DNA from: Jiangella muralis | GTDB lineage: Bacteria > Actinomycetota > Actinomycetes > Jiangellales > Jiangellaceae | Assembly: GCF_001270745.1 (NCBI RefSeq) | Contig: NZ_KQ434752.1 | Span: forward strand, 569,723-633,722 | DNA: 64,000 bases | Reading direction: 5' to 3' | Translations under genes and position numbers: made by a program | The notes under the pieces: model-generated | Database searches by the model: none | Seen by the model: only the letters and a program-made list of their open reading frames with translations | What the model was told of the DNA's origin: nothing | Shown here: piece by piece, positions 9,414 to 19,100 of the stretch | Numbering within the stretch: position 1 is the first letter of the stretch | How the letters are laid out: every line of letters begins with the position of its first letter

Positions 9414-9480
9414 TAGATGAGCCCATCATATATCGGGCATCGGGCGCGGGGCGGCCGGTCGGGCCGCCCCGCACCTCGGC

Positions 9481-10455
9481 TCAGGCGCCCTTGGCGATGT
9501 CGCGCAGCCAGCGCAGTTGTTCGCGGGTCTGGAACGTCTGGCCGCCCTCGTGCTTGTTGTACGGCCAGATCCTGATGTCCTTCGGCCCGGCGTAGTGGTT
9601 GTACGAGGCGAACACGGTCGACGGCGGGCAGGTGGTGTCCATCAACGCGACGCTGTACAACGCGGGGGTGGTGGCGCGGGCGGCGAAGTTCATGCCGTCG
9701 AAGTAGGACAGGGTGCGGAAGACCTGCTCTTCGTGGTCACGGTGGATGGACAGGTAGCGGGCGATCTCGTAGTACGGCAGCGTCTCGACGATCTCGGTGG
9801 CGCGGCGGTAGCCGGTGAGGAACGGGACGTCGAACATGGCGCCGGCCAGGCCGGGGCGCAGCCCGGCGACCGCGGTGGCGATGCCGCCGCCCTGGCTGCC
9901 ACCGGCGATGACGACGCGCGAGGAGTCGACCAGCGGGTGCGACAGGGCGGCGTCGACGGCACGGACGGCGTCGGTGAAGACCCGGCGGTAGTAGTAGTCG
10001 TGCGGGTCGAGCACGCCGCGGGTCATGAACCCGGGGGTCTGCGCGTTCTGCCCGCCGACCGGGTCGGGGGTGTCACCGGGGGTGCCGTTCGAGCCCTGCC
10101 CGCGGGTGTCCATGACGAAGGTCGCGAACCCGGCGACGGGCGAGGACAGCCAGTCGTGCGGGAAGCCGCGGCCGCCGCCATAGCCGATGTAGTGGACCAC
10201 CGTCGGCAGCGGCTCGGCCGCGCCGGCGGGGACGATCAGCCAGCCGGCGATGCGGTGCCCGCCCCAGCCGGAGAACCGCACGTCGAACACGTCGACCAGG
10301 CGTAGTGCGGCGTCGTACGGGGTGAATTGCGCATCGAGCGGGAACTGGGCGGCCTCCTCCAGCGTCCGCGACCAGAAATCATCGAAATCGGGCTGCTCGT
10401 CCCGCACCGGGCGATAATCGCGCAACTCGGAAAGGGGCTTGTCGAACAACGGCAT
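9481..10455 (-). CDS. CE7 acetyl esterase (acetylxylan esterase / cephalosporin-C deacetylase family)
   Basis: 324 aa, the normal family length. CE7 signatures: [25 protein letters not shown] (nucleophile Ser), [16 protein letters not shown] (Asp) and NKHEGGQ (His). The family removes acetyl groups from xylo-oligosaccharides and similar esters; hexameric in known members, and no signal peptide is seen, so cytoplasmic. The neighbouring KDG operon suggests a shared theme of plant sugar use, though it is a separate transcription unit. GGAGGA precedes the ATG. Confidence 0.93.
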   Translation of the reverse strand: MPLFDKPLSELRDYRPVRDEQPDFDDFWSRTLEEAAQFPLDAQFTPYDAALRLVDVFDVRFSGWGGHRIAGWLIVPAGAAEPLPTVVHYIGYGGGRGFPHDWLSSPVAGFATFVMDTRGQGSNGTPGDTPDPVGGQNAQTPGFMTRGVLDPHDYYYRRVFTDAVRAVDAALSHPLVDSSRVVIAGGSQGGGIATAVAGLRPGLAGAMFDVPFLTGYRRATEIVETLPYYEIARYLSIHRDHEEQVFRTLSYFDGMNFAARATTPALYSVALMDTTCPPSTVFASYNHYAGPKDIRIWPYNKHEGGQTFQTREQLRWLRDIAKGA

Positions 10456-10486
10456 GGCGGTCGTCCTCCGCGAGGCGTCGTTGAAT

Positions 10487-10499
10487 GTGGTCGGACCAC
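10487..10499. promoter_or_regulatory. Perfect palindrome upstream of the CE7 esterase
   Basis: GTGGTC-G-GACCAC, containing TGGTCGGACCA, 31 nt before the esterase start. The TGGT-N3-ACCA pattern is the half-site layout known for FadR-type GntR regulators. No GntR gene is adjacent, so the regulator would be encoded elsewhere. Confidence 0.45.
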
Positions 10500-10624
10500 C
10501 CTAATCGACGGCCGCGCCGTGCCACCGGTCCGTACCAGGGCTAAAGGTGCAACTCGCTGGTAACACACCGTTCACGGATGATCGAAACGCGGCGCGTGCG
10601 ATGACGAATCACGTGGGTTGGGTC

Positions 10625-10630
10625 TAGATT
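10625..10630 (+). promoter_or_regulatory. -10 element before ybaK, leaderless
   Basis: TAGATT ends 6 nt before the ATG at 10637, with no Shine-Dalgarno. Transcription would start at or next to the start codon. Confidence 0.5.
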
Positions 10631-10636
10631 GCCCTA

Positions 10637-11134
10637 ATGGGGACAACAACACGCCAGCGCACAGGAACACCGGCCACGCTGGTGCTGGAGCGAGCCGGAG
10701 TGCCGTTCACCGTGCACCCGTACCACCACGACACCTCCGCGCCGTCATTCGGCCTGGAGGCTGCCCGCGCCCTCGGCGTCGTGCCGACGCGCGTCTTCAA
10801 GACCCTGCTGGCCGAGGTCGACGACGAACTCGTCGTCGCCGTGGTGCCGGTGTCGGGGTCACTGGACCTCAAGTCGCTGGCTCGCGCCGCCTCCGGCAAG
10901 AAGGCGGTCATGGCCGCCACGTCGCAGGCCGAGCGGGCCACCGGCTATGTGGTCGGGGGAATCAGTCCGTTCGGGCAGCGCCGCCGGCTGCCCACCATCG
11001 TGGACGAGGCGGTCTACGGCTACCCGACGGTGTTCGTCTCGGCCGGTCGCCGCGGTCTCGACCTCGAGATCACGCCGTCCGACCTCGTCCGGCTGACCGG
11101 CGCGAAGACCGCCACCATCGGCCGGACCAGCTAA
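10637..11134 (+). CDS. ybaK: YbaK/EbsC-type Cys-tRNA(Pro) deacylase
   Basis: 165 aa. The family hydrolyses Cys mischarged on tRNA(Pro), a trans-editing function in the cytoplasm. Motifs: PFTVHPYHHD near the N-terminus, VFKTLLAEVDDELVVAVVPV with the conserved Lys, SLDLKSLARAASGKKAVMA, YVVGGISPFGQRRRLPT with the conserved GGISPFG, and ETVFV-like PTVFVSAGRRGLDLEI. It is a single gene, convergent with the membrane protein gene downstream (4 nt between stops). Confidence 0.92.
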   Translation: MGTTTRQRTGTPATLVLERAGVPFTVHPYHHDTSAPSFGLEAARALGVVPTRVFKTLLAEVDDELVVAVVPVSGSLDLKSLARAASGKKAVMAATSQAERATGYVVGGISPFGQRRRLPTIVDEAVYGYPTVFVSAGRRGLDLEITPSDLVRLTGAKTATIGRTS

Positions 11135-11138
11135 CTCG

Positions 11139-11663
11139 CTACACGCCGGGGGGCGACCAGGGGGTGCGGTCTTCGCGGAACAGCGCGACGACCGCTGCGA
11201 CGACGACGGCCACCATCGACCAGATGAGCAGCGCCGCGGTGGACTTCAGCTCGAGCGGCAGCAGCACGTCGGCGCCGTCGGCGAGACCGGACACGCTGCC
11301 GTCGGGTCCCAGGAACTCACCCACGAACCGGGCGATCAGGGAACCGACCACGCCCATGGCGGCCAGCGACACCAGGACCGCGACCGGGTTGCGCCGGTGC
11401 CAGACCACGAAGACGACCGACAGCAGCAGCCCGAACCCGCCGCTGAGCAGCGCGAACACGGCGTCGCGGGTGAACAGGTGCTGGCCCTCGCGGGAGTCGT
11501 AGCCCAGCGCGCCGTTGACGACGACGCCCTGCACGTCGGGCGCCAGCAGCCACCACAGCACGCCCAGGAGCACACCCGCGACGACCGACACGACGGCGAT
11601 CTGGAGGACGACGCGGGTGTTGCTCGGCGCGTCGTGCCCCAGCCGCTCGGCGCGCGTCGTCAC
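11139..11663 (-). CDS. Small integral membrane protein downstream of dnaE (DUF2567-like)
   Basis: 174 aa from GTG at 11663, which overlaps the dnaE stop as GTGA. Four hydrophobic segments are visible: IAVVSVVAGVLLGVLWWLL, FALLSGGFGLLLSVVFVVW, AVLVSLAAMGVVGSLIARFV and ALLIWSMVAVVVAAVVALF. The region between the first two segments is GVVVNGALGYDSREGQHLF. It resembles DUF2567-type actinobacterial membrane proteins, but I assign it only loosely; function unknown. Coupling to dnaE implies co-expression. Confidence 0.75.
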   Translation of the reverse strand: MTTRAERLGHDAPSNTRVVLQIAVVSVVAGVLLGVLWWLLAPDVQGVVVNGALGYDSREGQHLFTRDAVFALLSGGFGLLLSVVFVVWHRRNPVAVLVSLAAMGVVGSLIARFVGEFLGPDGSVSGLADGADVLLPLELKSTAALLIWSMVAVVVAAVVALFREDRTPWSPPGV

Positions 11664-14600
11664 GACGCCAGACACGTGGGGCCCAGGAGCTGCTTGAGGT
11701 CGCCCATGAGCGCCGTGGACGGGGTGACCCGCAGGCGGTCGTCGAGCTTCATGACGGTGGTGCGGCCGGGCCCGGTGAGCTTCAGGTGCACCGGGGTGGC
11801 GCCGGGATGCGTCGTCAGGACGTCCTTGAGCCGCTCGACCACCGGCGGCGTGCACCGGGTCATCGCCATGGTGACGACGACCGGCCCGGAGGGGCCGTCG
11901 GAGAGGTCGGGCATGCTCAGCTCGGCCGCGATGAGCTGCGGCGCCTCCTCGCGGCGGTCGAGCCGGCCCTTGACCACGACGATCTCGTCCTCGGCCAGCT
12001 GCAGCGCGTACAGCTGGTAGGTGGCCGGGAAGAACATCGCCTCGATGGAGCCCTCGAGGTCCTCGACCGTGACGATGGCCCAGGTGTCGCCGCGCTTGCT
12101 GACCTTGCGCTGCAACGACGTGATGAGCCCGCCGACGCTGATGGTGGTGCCGTTGGGCACCTCTTCCTCGTCGCTGAGCGCGGAGATGGGCCGGTCGGAC
12201 GCGTTGGCGATGATGTGCTCGAGGCCGAGCAGCGGATGGTCGGACACGTACAGGCCGAGCATCTCGCGCTCGAACGCCAGCTTCTGTTTCTTGTCCCACT
12301 CGGTGAGCTCCGGCACCTGGACCTCGAAGCCGCCGGCGGCGTCGTCGCCCGCGCCGCCGAAGAGGTCGAACTGGCCGACCGCCTCGTTGCGCTTGAGCGA
12401 GATGACGGTGTCGACGGCGTCGTCGACGATGGCGGCCAGCGCGCGCCGGGCGTAGCCGAGGGAGTCGAACGCACCGCCGCGGACCAGCGACTCGACGACC
12501 CGCTTGTTGCAGACGTGCACCGGGACCTTGTCCATGAAGTCCGGGAACGTCTCGAACCGGCCGTTCTCCTGCCGGGCCGCGACGATGCCGTCGACGACGT
12601 TGGCGCCGACGTTGCGGATGGCGGTGAGGCCGAAGCGGATGTCGGTGCCGACCGGGGTGAAGTCGCCGGCCGACTCGTTGACGTCGGGCGGCAGCACCTT
12701 GATGCCCATGCGGCGGCACTCGGACAGGTACAGCGCCGTCTTGTCCTTGTCGTCGCGGACCGAGGTGAGCACCGCGGCCATGTACTCGGCCGGGTAGTGC
12801 GCCTTGAGGTAGGCGGTCCAGTACGCGATGACGCCATAGGCCGCGCTGTGCGCCTTGTTGAACGCGTAGTCGGAGAACGGGACCAGGATGTCCCAGAGCG
12901 TCTTGATGGCGGCGTCGCCGAAGCCGCTGGCCTTCATGCCGTCGGAGAACGGCACGTACTCGGCGTCGAGGACCTCGCGCTTCTTCTTGCCCATGGCCCG
13001 GCGGAGCAGGTCGGCCTTGCCGAGCGAGTACCCGGCGAGCTGCTGGGCGATGGCCATGACCTGCTCTTGGTAGATGATCAGGCCGTAGGTGGTGCCGAGA
13101 ATGGGTTCGAGCGCCTCGGCCAGCTCGGGGTGGACCGGTGTGATGGGCTGCTGGCCGTTCTTGCGCAGCGCGTAGTTGATGTGGCTGTTCGCGCCCATGG
13201 GCCCGGGGCGGTACAGCGCGATGAGGGCGGAGATGTCCTCGAAGTTGTCGGGCTTCATCTGCCGCAGCAGCGAGCGCATGGGCCCGCCGTCGAGCTGGAA
13301 GACGCCGAGGGAGTCGCCGCGGCCGAGCAGCTCGTAGGTGCCGCGGTCGTCCAGCGGCAGTTCCTCGAGGACGATGGCGTCCTTGCCGTTGCGGACGATG
13401 TTCTTCAGCGCGTCGTCGAGGATGGTGAGGTTGCGCAGGCCCAGGAAGTCCATCTTGACCAGCCCGAGCTCTTCACAGGTCGGGTAGTCGAACTGGGTGA
13501 TGATGGCGCCGTCCTGCTCGCGCTTCATCACCGGGATGGTGTCGAGCAGCGGCGCGGACGACATGATGACGCCGGCCGCGTGCACGCCCCACTGGCGCTT
13601 CAGGTTCTCGAGGCCCTTGGCGGTGTCGACGACCCGGCGCACCTCGGCGTCGGACTCGTACAGCGACCGGAACTCGCCCGCCTCGGCGTACCGCTTGTGC
13701 TCGGGGTCGAAGATGCCCGACAGCGGGATGTCCTTGCCCATGACGGCCGGCGGCATGGCCTTGGTGATGCGCTCGCCGACCGCGAACGGGTTGCCCAGCA
13801 CCCGGCTGGCGTCCTTGACGGCCTGCTTGGCCTTGATGGTGCCGTAGGTGACGATCTGCGCGACGTGGTCGGTGCCGTACTTCTCGGTGACGTAACGGAT
13901 GACCTCGCCCCGCCGGCGCTCGTCGAAGTCGATGTCGAAGTCGGGCATCGACTTGCGCTCGGGGTTGAGGAACCGCTCGAAGATGAGCCCGTGCGGGATG
14001 GGGTCGAGGTCGGTGATGCCCATGGCGTACGCCGCGATGGACCCCGCGCCCGACCCGCGGCCCGGGCCGACCCGGATGCCGTTCTCCTTGGCCCAGTTGA
14101 TGAAGTCGGCGACGACGAGGTAGTAGCCGGCGTAGCCCTTGGTGGTGACGACCTCGGTCTCGTAGTTGGCGCGGGCCCGGACGTCGTCGGTGATGCCGCC
14201 GGGGAAGCGCTGGTGCAGGCCGCGCTCGACCTCCTTGACGAACCAGGAGACCTCGTCCTCGCCGTCGGGCACCGGGTAGCGCGGCATGTACCTGCCGGGC
14301 TCCTCGACGAACTTGACGTCGCAGCGCTCGGCGATGAGGAGGGTGTTGTCGCAGGCCTCGGGGTACTCGGCCCACTTCTCGCGCATCTCGGCCGCGGTCT
14401 TGAGGTAGAAGTCCTCGGCGTCGAACTTGAACCGCTTGGGGTCGGCGAGCGTGGAACCGGACTGCACGCACAGCAGGACGGCGTGCGCCTCGTGGTCGGA
14501 CTTGCGGGTGTAGTGGAGGTCGTTGGTGGCCAGCAGCGGCAGGCCGAGGTCCTTGCCCAGGCGCAGGAGGTCTTCGCGGATGCGGGTCTCGATGCTGAGC

Positions 14601-15172
14601 CCGTGGTCCATCAGCTCGAGGAAGAAGTTGTCCTTGCCGAAGATGTCGCGGAACTCCGACGCGGCCTTGATGGCTTCGTCGTACTTGCCCAGCCGCAGGA
14701 ACGTCTGCACCTCGCCGCTGGGGCAGCCGGTGGTCGCGATGATGCCGGCGGAGTACTTCTGCAGCAGCTCGCGGTCCATGCGCGGCTTGAAGTAGAAGCC
14801 CTCGATGCTGGCCAGCGACGACAGCCGGAACAGGTTGTGCATGCCGCCGGTGTTCTCGGCGAACATCGTCATGTGCGTGTAGGCGCCGCTACCCGAGACG
14901 TCGTCGCCGCCGCCGTCGCCCCACCGCACCCGCGTCTTGTCGAACCGGCTGGTGCGCGGCGTCAGGTACGCCTCGGTGCCGATGATCGGCTTGATGCCGT
15001 GCTTCTTCGCCTTGTTGTAGAACTCGTAGGCGCCGAACACGTTGCCGTGGTCGGTGGTCGCCACGGCCGGCATGCCCTGTTTCGCGGCCTCGGAGAAGAG
15101 GTCGTCGAGACGGGCGGCGCCGTCGAGCATGGAGTATTCGGTGTGCACGTGCAGGTGCACGAAGCTCGACAC
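11660..15172 (-). CDS. dnaE: DNA polymerase III alpha subunit
   Basis: 1170 aa replicative polymerase. The PHP domain opens the protein (FVHLHVHTEYSMLDGAARL), and the catalytic aspartates lie in MPDFDIDFDERRRGEV. KAHSAAYGVIAYWTAYLKA belongs to the thumb/fingers region, and a C-terminal OB-fold follows (ISVGGLITSLQRKVSKRGD). The start is GTG at 15172 with GAGGAG just upstream; a longer frame from 15199 lacks a binding site. It is transcribed together with the downstream membrane protein. Confidence 0.96.
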   Translation of the reverse strand: MSSFVHLHVHTEYSMLDGAARLDDLFSEAAKQGMPAVATTDHGNVFGAYEFYNKAKKHGIKPIIGTEAYLTPRTSRFDKTRVRWGDGGGDDVSGSGAYTHMTMFAENTGGMHNLFRLSSLASIEGFYFKPRMDRELLQKYSAGIIATTGCPSGEVQTFLRLGKYDEAIKAASEFRDIFGKDNFFLELMDHGLSIETRIREDLLRLGKDLGLPLLATNDLHYTRKSDHEAHAVLLCVQSGSTLADPKRFKFDAEDFYLKTAAEMREKWAEYPEACDNTLLIAERCDVKFVEEPGRYMPRYPVPDGEDEVSWFVKEVERGLHQRFPGGITDDVRARANYETEVVTTKGYAGYYLVVADFINWAKENGIRVGPGRGSGAGSIAAYAMGITDLDPIPHGLIFERFLNPERKSMPDFDIDFDERRRGEVIRYVTEKYGTDHVAQIVTYGTIKAKQAVKDASRVLGNPFAVGERITKAMPPAVMGKDIPLSGIFDPEHKRYAEAGEFRSLYESDAEVRRVVDTAKGLENLKRQWGVHAAGVIMSSAPLLDTIPVMKREQDGAIITQFDYPTCEELGLVKMDFLGLRNLTILDDALKNIVRNGKDAIVLEELPLDDRGTYELLGRGDSLGVFQLDGGPMRSLLRQMKPDNFEDISALIALYRPGPMGANSHINYALRKNGQQPITPVHPELAEALEPILGTTYGLIIYQEQVMAIAQQLAGYSLGKADLLRRAMGKKKREVLDAEYVPFSDGMKASGFGDAAIKTLWDILVPFSDYAFNKAHSAAYGVIAYWTAYLKAHYPAEYMAAVLTSVRDDKDKTALYLSECRRMGIKVLPPDVNESAGDFTPVGTDIRFGLTAIRNVGANVVDGIVAARQENGRFETFPDFMDKVPVHVCNKRVVESLVRGGAFDSLGYARRALAAIVDDAVDTVISLKRNEAVGQFDLFGGAGDDAAGGFEVQVPELTEWDKKQKLAFEREMLGLYVSDHPLLGLEHIIANASDRPISALSDEEEVPNGTTISVGGLITSLQRKVSKRGDTWAIVTVEDLEGSIEAMFFPATYQLYALQLAEDEIVVVKGRLDRREEAPQLIAAELSMPDLSDGPSGPVVVTMAMTRCTPPVVERLKDVLTTHPGATPVHLKLTGPGRTTVMKLDDRLRVTPSTALMGDLKQLLGPTCLAS

Positions 15173-15285
15173 GGACGCCTCCTCACGCGAACAGACCACC
15201 GGCGTCAGGGGCGCGCGCCGGGGACTGGAGACAGCCTATGCCGACGCTCCGACAGCGTCTCGGTGCCACTCCGACGAGAGCCGGC

Positions 15286-15945
15286 TCACAACCGCCAGAC
15301 GGGCGGTTCGCCCTCCTCGTCCCGTTCGGCGGCGTCGAGTCCGGCCTCGATGATCGCGGTGACGATGCGGGCCAGCGACTCCGGCGGGAGCGACGGCGCG
15401 CGCTCGGCCATCGCGGCGACGATGGCGGCCTCGCGGCCCGGGTCGCGGCCGGCGTGACCGCCCACGGGCTTGAGCCGCTGCACCCGTCCGGCCAGCGCGA
15501 CCCGGTGCTCCAGCAGCGTCGCCAGTGCCGCGTCGACGGCGTCGATGGCCGCCCGGCAGCCGGTGACGGTGTCCGGGACGGCGGACCGGACCAGCGGCGC
15601 GACCCGGGTCGCGGCCTCGCGGGCCTGCGCGGCGGCCGCGGCGCCCGGCGCGGTGAGCCACAGGCCGTCGGCTCCCGCCGCGACGGCGGCCGCGGCCAGC
15701 TCCGGCCGCTCCCCCAGGTTCACGACGACGGGCCGCCCCTGCGCCCGCGCGGCCTCGATGACGGCCGGGTCGACGCCACCGGCTCCGCCGACCAGCGTGA
15801 CGGACGCGGCTGGGACGGCGTCGTGGTCGAGGTCGCCGCCGGCTCCGGCGGGCGCGACGACGAGCGGCCGGACGGCGTCGTGGAACGCCGCGGGGACGGC
15901 GGTGGCGGCCGTCGTTGCGGCCGGGCGCTGCGTGGGTGCGGTCAC
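15286..15945 (-). CDS. AroQ-type chorismate mutase with an N-terminal DAHP-synthase-like half-domain
   Basis: 219 aa from GTG at 15945 with AGGAGT 6 nt upstream. The C-terminal ~95 residues are an AroQ chorismate mutase (CRAAIDAVDAALATLLEHRV, then QRLK and GREAAIVAAMAE), converting chorismate to prephenate for Phe and Tyr. The first ~115 residues are unusual: PVVVNLGERPELAAAAVAAG and ADGLWLTAPG recall the last strands of a type I-beta DAHP synthase barrel, but the conserved metal and substrate residues are not seen. It may be a decayed synthase domain kept as an allosteric or docking part (inference). A leader with a short ORF and stem-loop precedes it. Confidence 0.75.
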   Translation of the reverse strand: MTAPTQRPAATTAATAVPAAFHDAVRPLVVAPAGAGGDLDHDAVPAASVTLVGGAGGVDPAVIEAARAQGRPVVVNLGERPELAAAAVAAGADGLWLTAPGAAAAAQAREAATRVAPLVRSAVPDTVTGCRAAIDAVDAALATLLEHRVALAGRVQRLKPVGGHAGRDPGREAAIVAAMAERAPSLPPESLARIVTAIIEAGLDAAERDEEGEPPVWRL

Positions 15946-15964
15946 GGGATACTCCTGTTTCCGT

Positions 15965-15997
15965 GAACGGCCGTCCACCTCCGGGAGCCGGCCGTTC
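15965..15997 (-). promoter_or_regulatory. Stem-loop just before the chorismate mutase ribosome binding site
   Basis: A perfect 9-bp stem GAACGGCCG (15965-15973) with CGGCCGTTC (15989-15997) and a 15-nt loop. The Shine-Dalgarno (15951-15956) begins 8 nt after the stem on the mRNA, so the fold could affect ribosome access, or be a remnant attenuator; there is no T-run. Confidence 0.5.
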
Positions 15998-16036
15998 GGG
16001 GCCAGATGGCGAGAGAGCCGGCTCGGGAGGGCCGCG

Positions 16037-16096
16037 CTACGCCTCGGCGCGGCCGGCCACCCGGGCCGGCTCGATAAAGGCGAGATACGCGCGCAT
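16037..16096 (-). CDS. Putative 19-aa leader peptide of the chorismate mutase gene
   Basis: ATG at 16096 to TAG at 16037-16039 reads MRAYLAFIEPARVAGRAEA. It carries a Tyr and a Phe codon three positions apart early in the peptide, which are the end products of the pathway that chorismate mutase feeds. A promoter stands so that the transcript would begin at or next to the ATG. A GC-rich hairpin-prone segment and the stem at 15965-15997 follow. Leader peptides of attenuators usually have more consecutive codons of the sensed amino acid, so regulatory function is a hypothesis. Confidence 0.35.
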   Translation of the reverse strand: MRAYLAFIEPARVAGRAEA

Positions 16097-16103
16097 GACG
16101 GCG

Positions 16104-16134
16104 ACGGTACCGGCGTCCCGCCCCGCCTGTCCAC
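16104..16134 (-). promoter_or_regulatory. Promoter of the chorismate mutase leader
   Basis: Minus strand TGGACA (16129-16134), 19-nt spacer, TACCGT (16104-16109). The -10 ends 7 nt before the ATG of the leader ORF. The spacer is slightly long. Confidence 0.45.
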
Positions 16135-16169
16135 GAACCGGACCGCCTGGTTCACATGACGAGACGGGG

Positions 16170-19100
16170 TCAGCGTGGCCGGAGCGCCGCGCGGCAGGCG
16201 GCCGCCACCTGGCGTGCGGCGGCCAGCGGCGCCGTCCAGCCGGTCCGCTCCCCCGCGGCCACCAGCGGCGCGAGCAGCTCGGCGGCGGCCCGCGGGGCGC
16301 CGCGCCGGAGCCGGGCGCGGGCCAGCGCCACGTACGTGTCCGCGCCGTACAGCCAGACCGACCCCGGCGGGGCGCCGACGGCCCGCACCATGGCGTCGGC
16401 CTCGTCGAGCAGCTCGCGCGAGTCCGTCGCGGCGGCCAGCGCGGCCAGGCAGGGCAGCCGGTAGGCCTCGGTACGGTGCCGGCCGGCGATCGTCAGCCCG
16501 CGCTCCAGCAGGACGACGGCCTCCGCGGTCCGGTCCAGTTCCAGCAGCGTGGTGGCGTAGGCGGCCATGCTCGCGGCGCCGAACCAGGCGTGCGCCGGCA
16601 GCGTCAGCGACCGGCGCCCGTGCCGGACGGCGTCGCCGGGCCGGCCGCGCAGCCGCGCGATCCAGCCGAGGTTCGCCTCGTACCAGGACTCGTAGCCGGT
16701 GTACCCGCTGCGCCGGTTGATCAGCAGCGCCTCCTCGACCCGCCTGGTGGCGGTGTCCCAGTCGCCGCGGGCGAGCGCCGGGAAGGCGGACTCGAACACG
16801 CACCACTGCAGCAGCCAGAGGTCGCCGGAGCGTCGGCACAGCGGCTCCAGCTCGTCCAGGACGGCGCGCAGCTCGCGCACCTCGCCCTGGTAGGCGTACG
16901 CCGTCTTCAGCCCGTCCAGCGCCACCGTCAGCGCGTGGTCGCCGCCGATGACGCGGGCCAGCGCCAGCGCGCGCCGTCCGTACGACAGGGCGTCGTCGAA
17001 GCGCAGCCGGTTGGCCGAGAGCACCGAGAGCCACGCCAGCAGCTCCGACTCCGCCGGCCGGTCGCCCAGGCGCTGCGCCAGCCGCAGGCTCTCCTCGAGG
17101 TGCACCGTCCCCTCGGCGACCGGCCGGCCGCCACCCGCCCAGGCCGGCCCGCCCAGCTGGCGCAGGGCGCGCATCTCCAGGCCGCGGTCGCCGGCCGCAC
17201 GCGCCGCCCGCAGTGCCTCCGCGTGGTCGGCCACCGCGTCGGCGTAGCGGAACATCGCCTCCCGGGCCCGGCCGCGGGCCAGGTGCGCCCGCCCGGTCAG
17301 CTCGACGTCGCCGCTGCGGCCGGCCGCGTCGATGGCCTGGCGCAGCAGCGCCTCGGCGTCGCCGACGGCGTACCGGTGCAGCGCCTGCTCCCCCGCGGCC
17401 AGCCAGCCCGGCCCGGCGCGCGCCCAGTCGCCCGCGGCCGCGGCGTGCCAGCCGACCGCCTCCGGGTTGCCGGCCTGCAGGTCAGCGGCGCGCAGGTGGT
17501 ACGCCACCCGGGTGGGCGGCGGCGTCGCGGCGTACAGGGTCTCCTGGACCAGGTCGTTCCCGAACTCGTACGAGCGGCCGGCCACCACGAGCAGCCGGGT
17601 CGGCAGGATCCGGTGACAACGCCGGGCCGCCTCCTGCGCGCTGAGGTCGAGCAGGCCGGCCAGCGTCATCGGCGTGAACGACGAGCCGAGCACGGCGGCG
17701 GCGTGCAGCAGCTCCTCGGCCTGCGGGCCGGCCCGCCGGACCCGGGCCATGACGCTGGCCCGCAGCGAGTCCGGGATGCCCTCCTCGCCCGCGGCCAGCG
17801 CGCGCAGCGTCTCGACGACGAACAGCGTGTGGCCGCGCGTGCGCCGGGCGATCTCGGCACCGTGCGCCTGCTGGCCGGCCTCGGCCGCCAGCCGCGAGAT
17901 CGCCGCGTCGTCCAGCGGGCCGACGTCGAGCCGCTCGGCGACCCCGGCCAGCGTGGCGAGGACCCGCTCACCTTCGTCCGCCCGGACGGTGCCGATCACC
18001 AGCAGCCGGCCCTCGGCCGCGTGCCGGCCGAGGTAGTGCAGCAGCTCGACGGTGGCCGCCCCGGCGTGGTGCAGGTCGTCGACGACGAACACGACCGGCT
18101 GCCGGGCGGCCAGCCGGCGCAGGAAGACGACCACCGCGTCGTAGACGCGGCGACGCTCGGCGGCCGCGCTGCGCCGCTCCGGCGGCGGCTCGCCCAGCAG
18201 CGCCGCGACCTCCGGCACCAGCGTGGCCAGGGCGCCCGCGCGGTCACCGGTGGACTGCCGCAGCACCGGCGCCGGCAGCTGGGCGACCAGCCGGCCGAGC
18301 GCCTCGGCCACCGGCTGCAGGAACAGCGAGCGCTCCACGTCGTAGCAGCGCGCCTCCAGGGTGCGGCCGCCGGTGCGGCGGGCCAGCCGGGCGGCCTCCT
18401 CGGCCAGCGCGGTCTTGCCGATCCCGGCCTCGCCGGCGACCAGCACGAGCGCCCCCTCTCCGGCGACCGCCTGCTCCCACAGCCGGACCAGCCGGGCGAG
18501 CTCGGGTGCCCGCCCGGCCAGCCGTTCGACGCCGGGAGCGGAGCCGGCGACGGCGGGCGCGGCCGGTGTGACCTGCTGGCGCAGGATCGCGACGTGCAGC
18601 TCGCGGGTCGGCGGCGCCGGGTCGACGCCCAGCTCGGCGGCCAGGCCGGCGCGCAGCCGCTCGAACGCCGTCAGCGCCCGGGCCGGCTCGCCGGCGGCGT
18701 CGTAGACCCGCATCAGCGACCGCGCGGACCGCTCGTCCAGCGGTTCGGCCGCGGCCGCCGCCTCCGCCGCCGCGAGCGCCGCCGCGACGTCCCCCGTCCG
18801 CAGGCCCGCCTCGGCCGCGACCGCACGGGCCCGCCCGACGACGTCCGCCTGGAGCCGCCGGCCTTCCACCGCCCAGGCGGCGTCCGCCTCGTCGGCCAGC
18901 AGCGGCGTGGAGCCGACCAGATCCAGCCCGGCCTGGGCGGAGGCCAGCGCCATCGCCGGCTCCGCGTTCGCCAGCCGCAGCTCCGCCTCGTCGACGAGGT
19001 CGGCGGCCCGGTGCAGGTCGACCCGCGCGCCGTCGCCGAGCCGGTAGCCGGACCGGCCGCCGGCGACGACGTCCTGGCCGAGGGCGGCCCGCAACCGGCT

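Noticed and set aside
11786..15457. 1223-codon plus-strand open frame opposite dnaE
   Set aside because: Typical antisense shadow of a high-GC gene; composition unnatural and dnaE is certain.
16000..17034. Upstream extension of the chorismate mutase frame over the SARP gene
   Set aside because: It is a shadow of the SARP coding sequence; GTG at 15945 has a good ribosome binding site.
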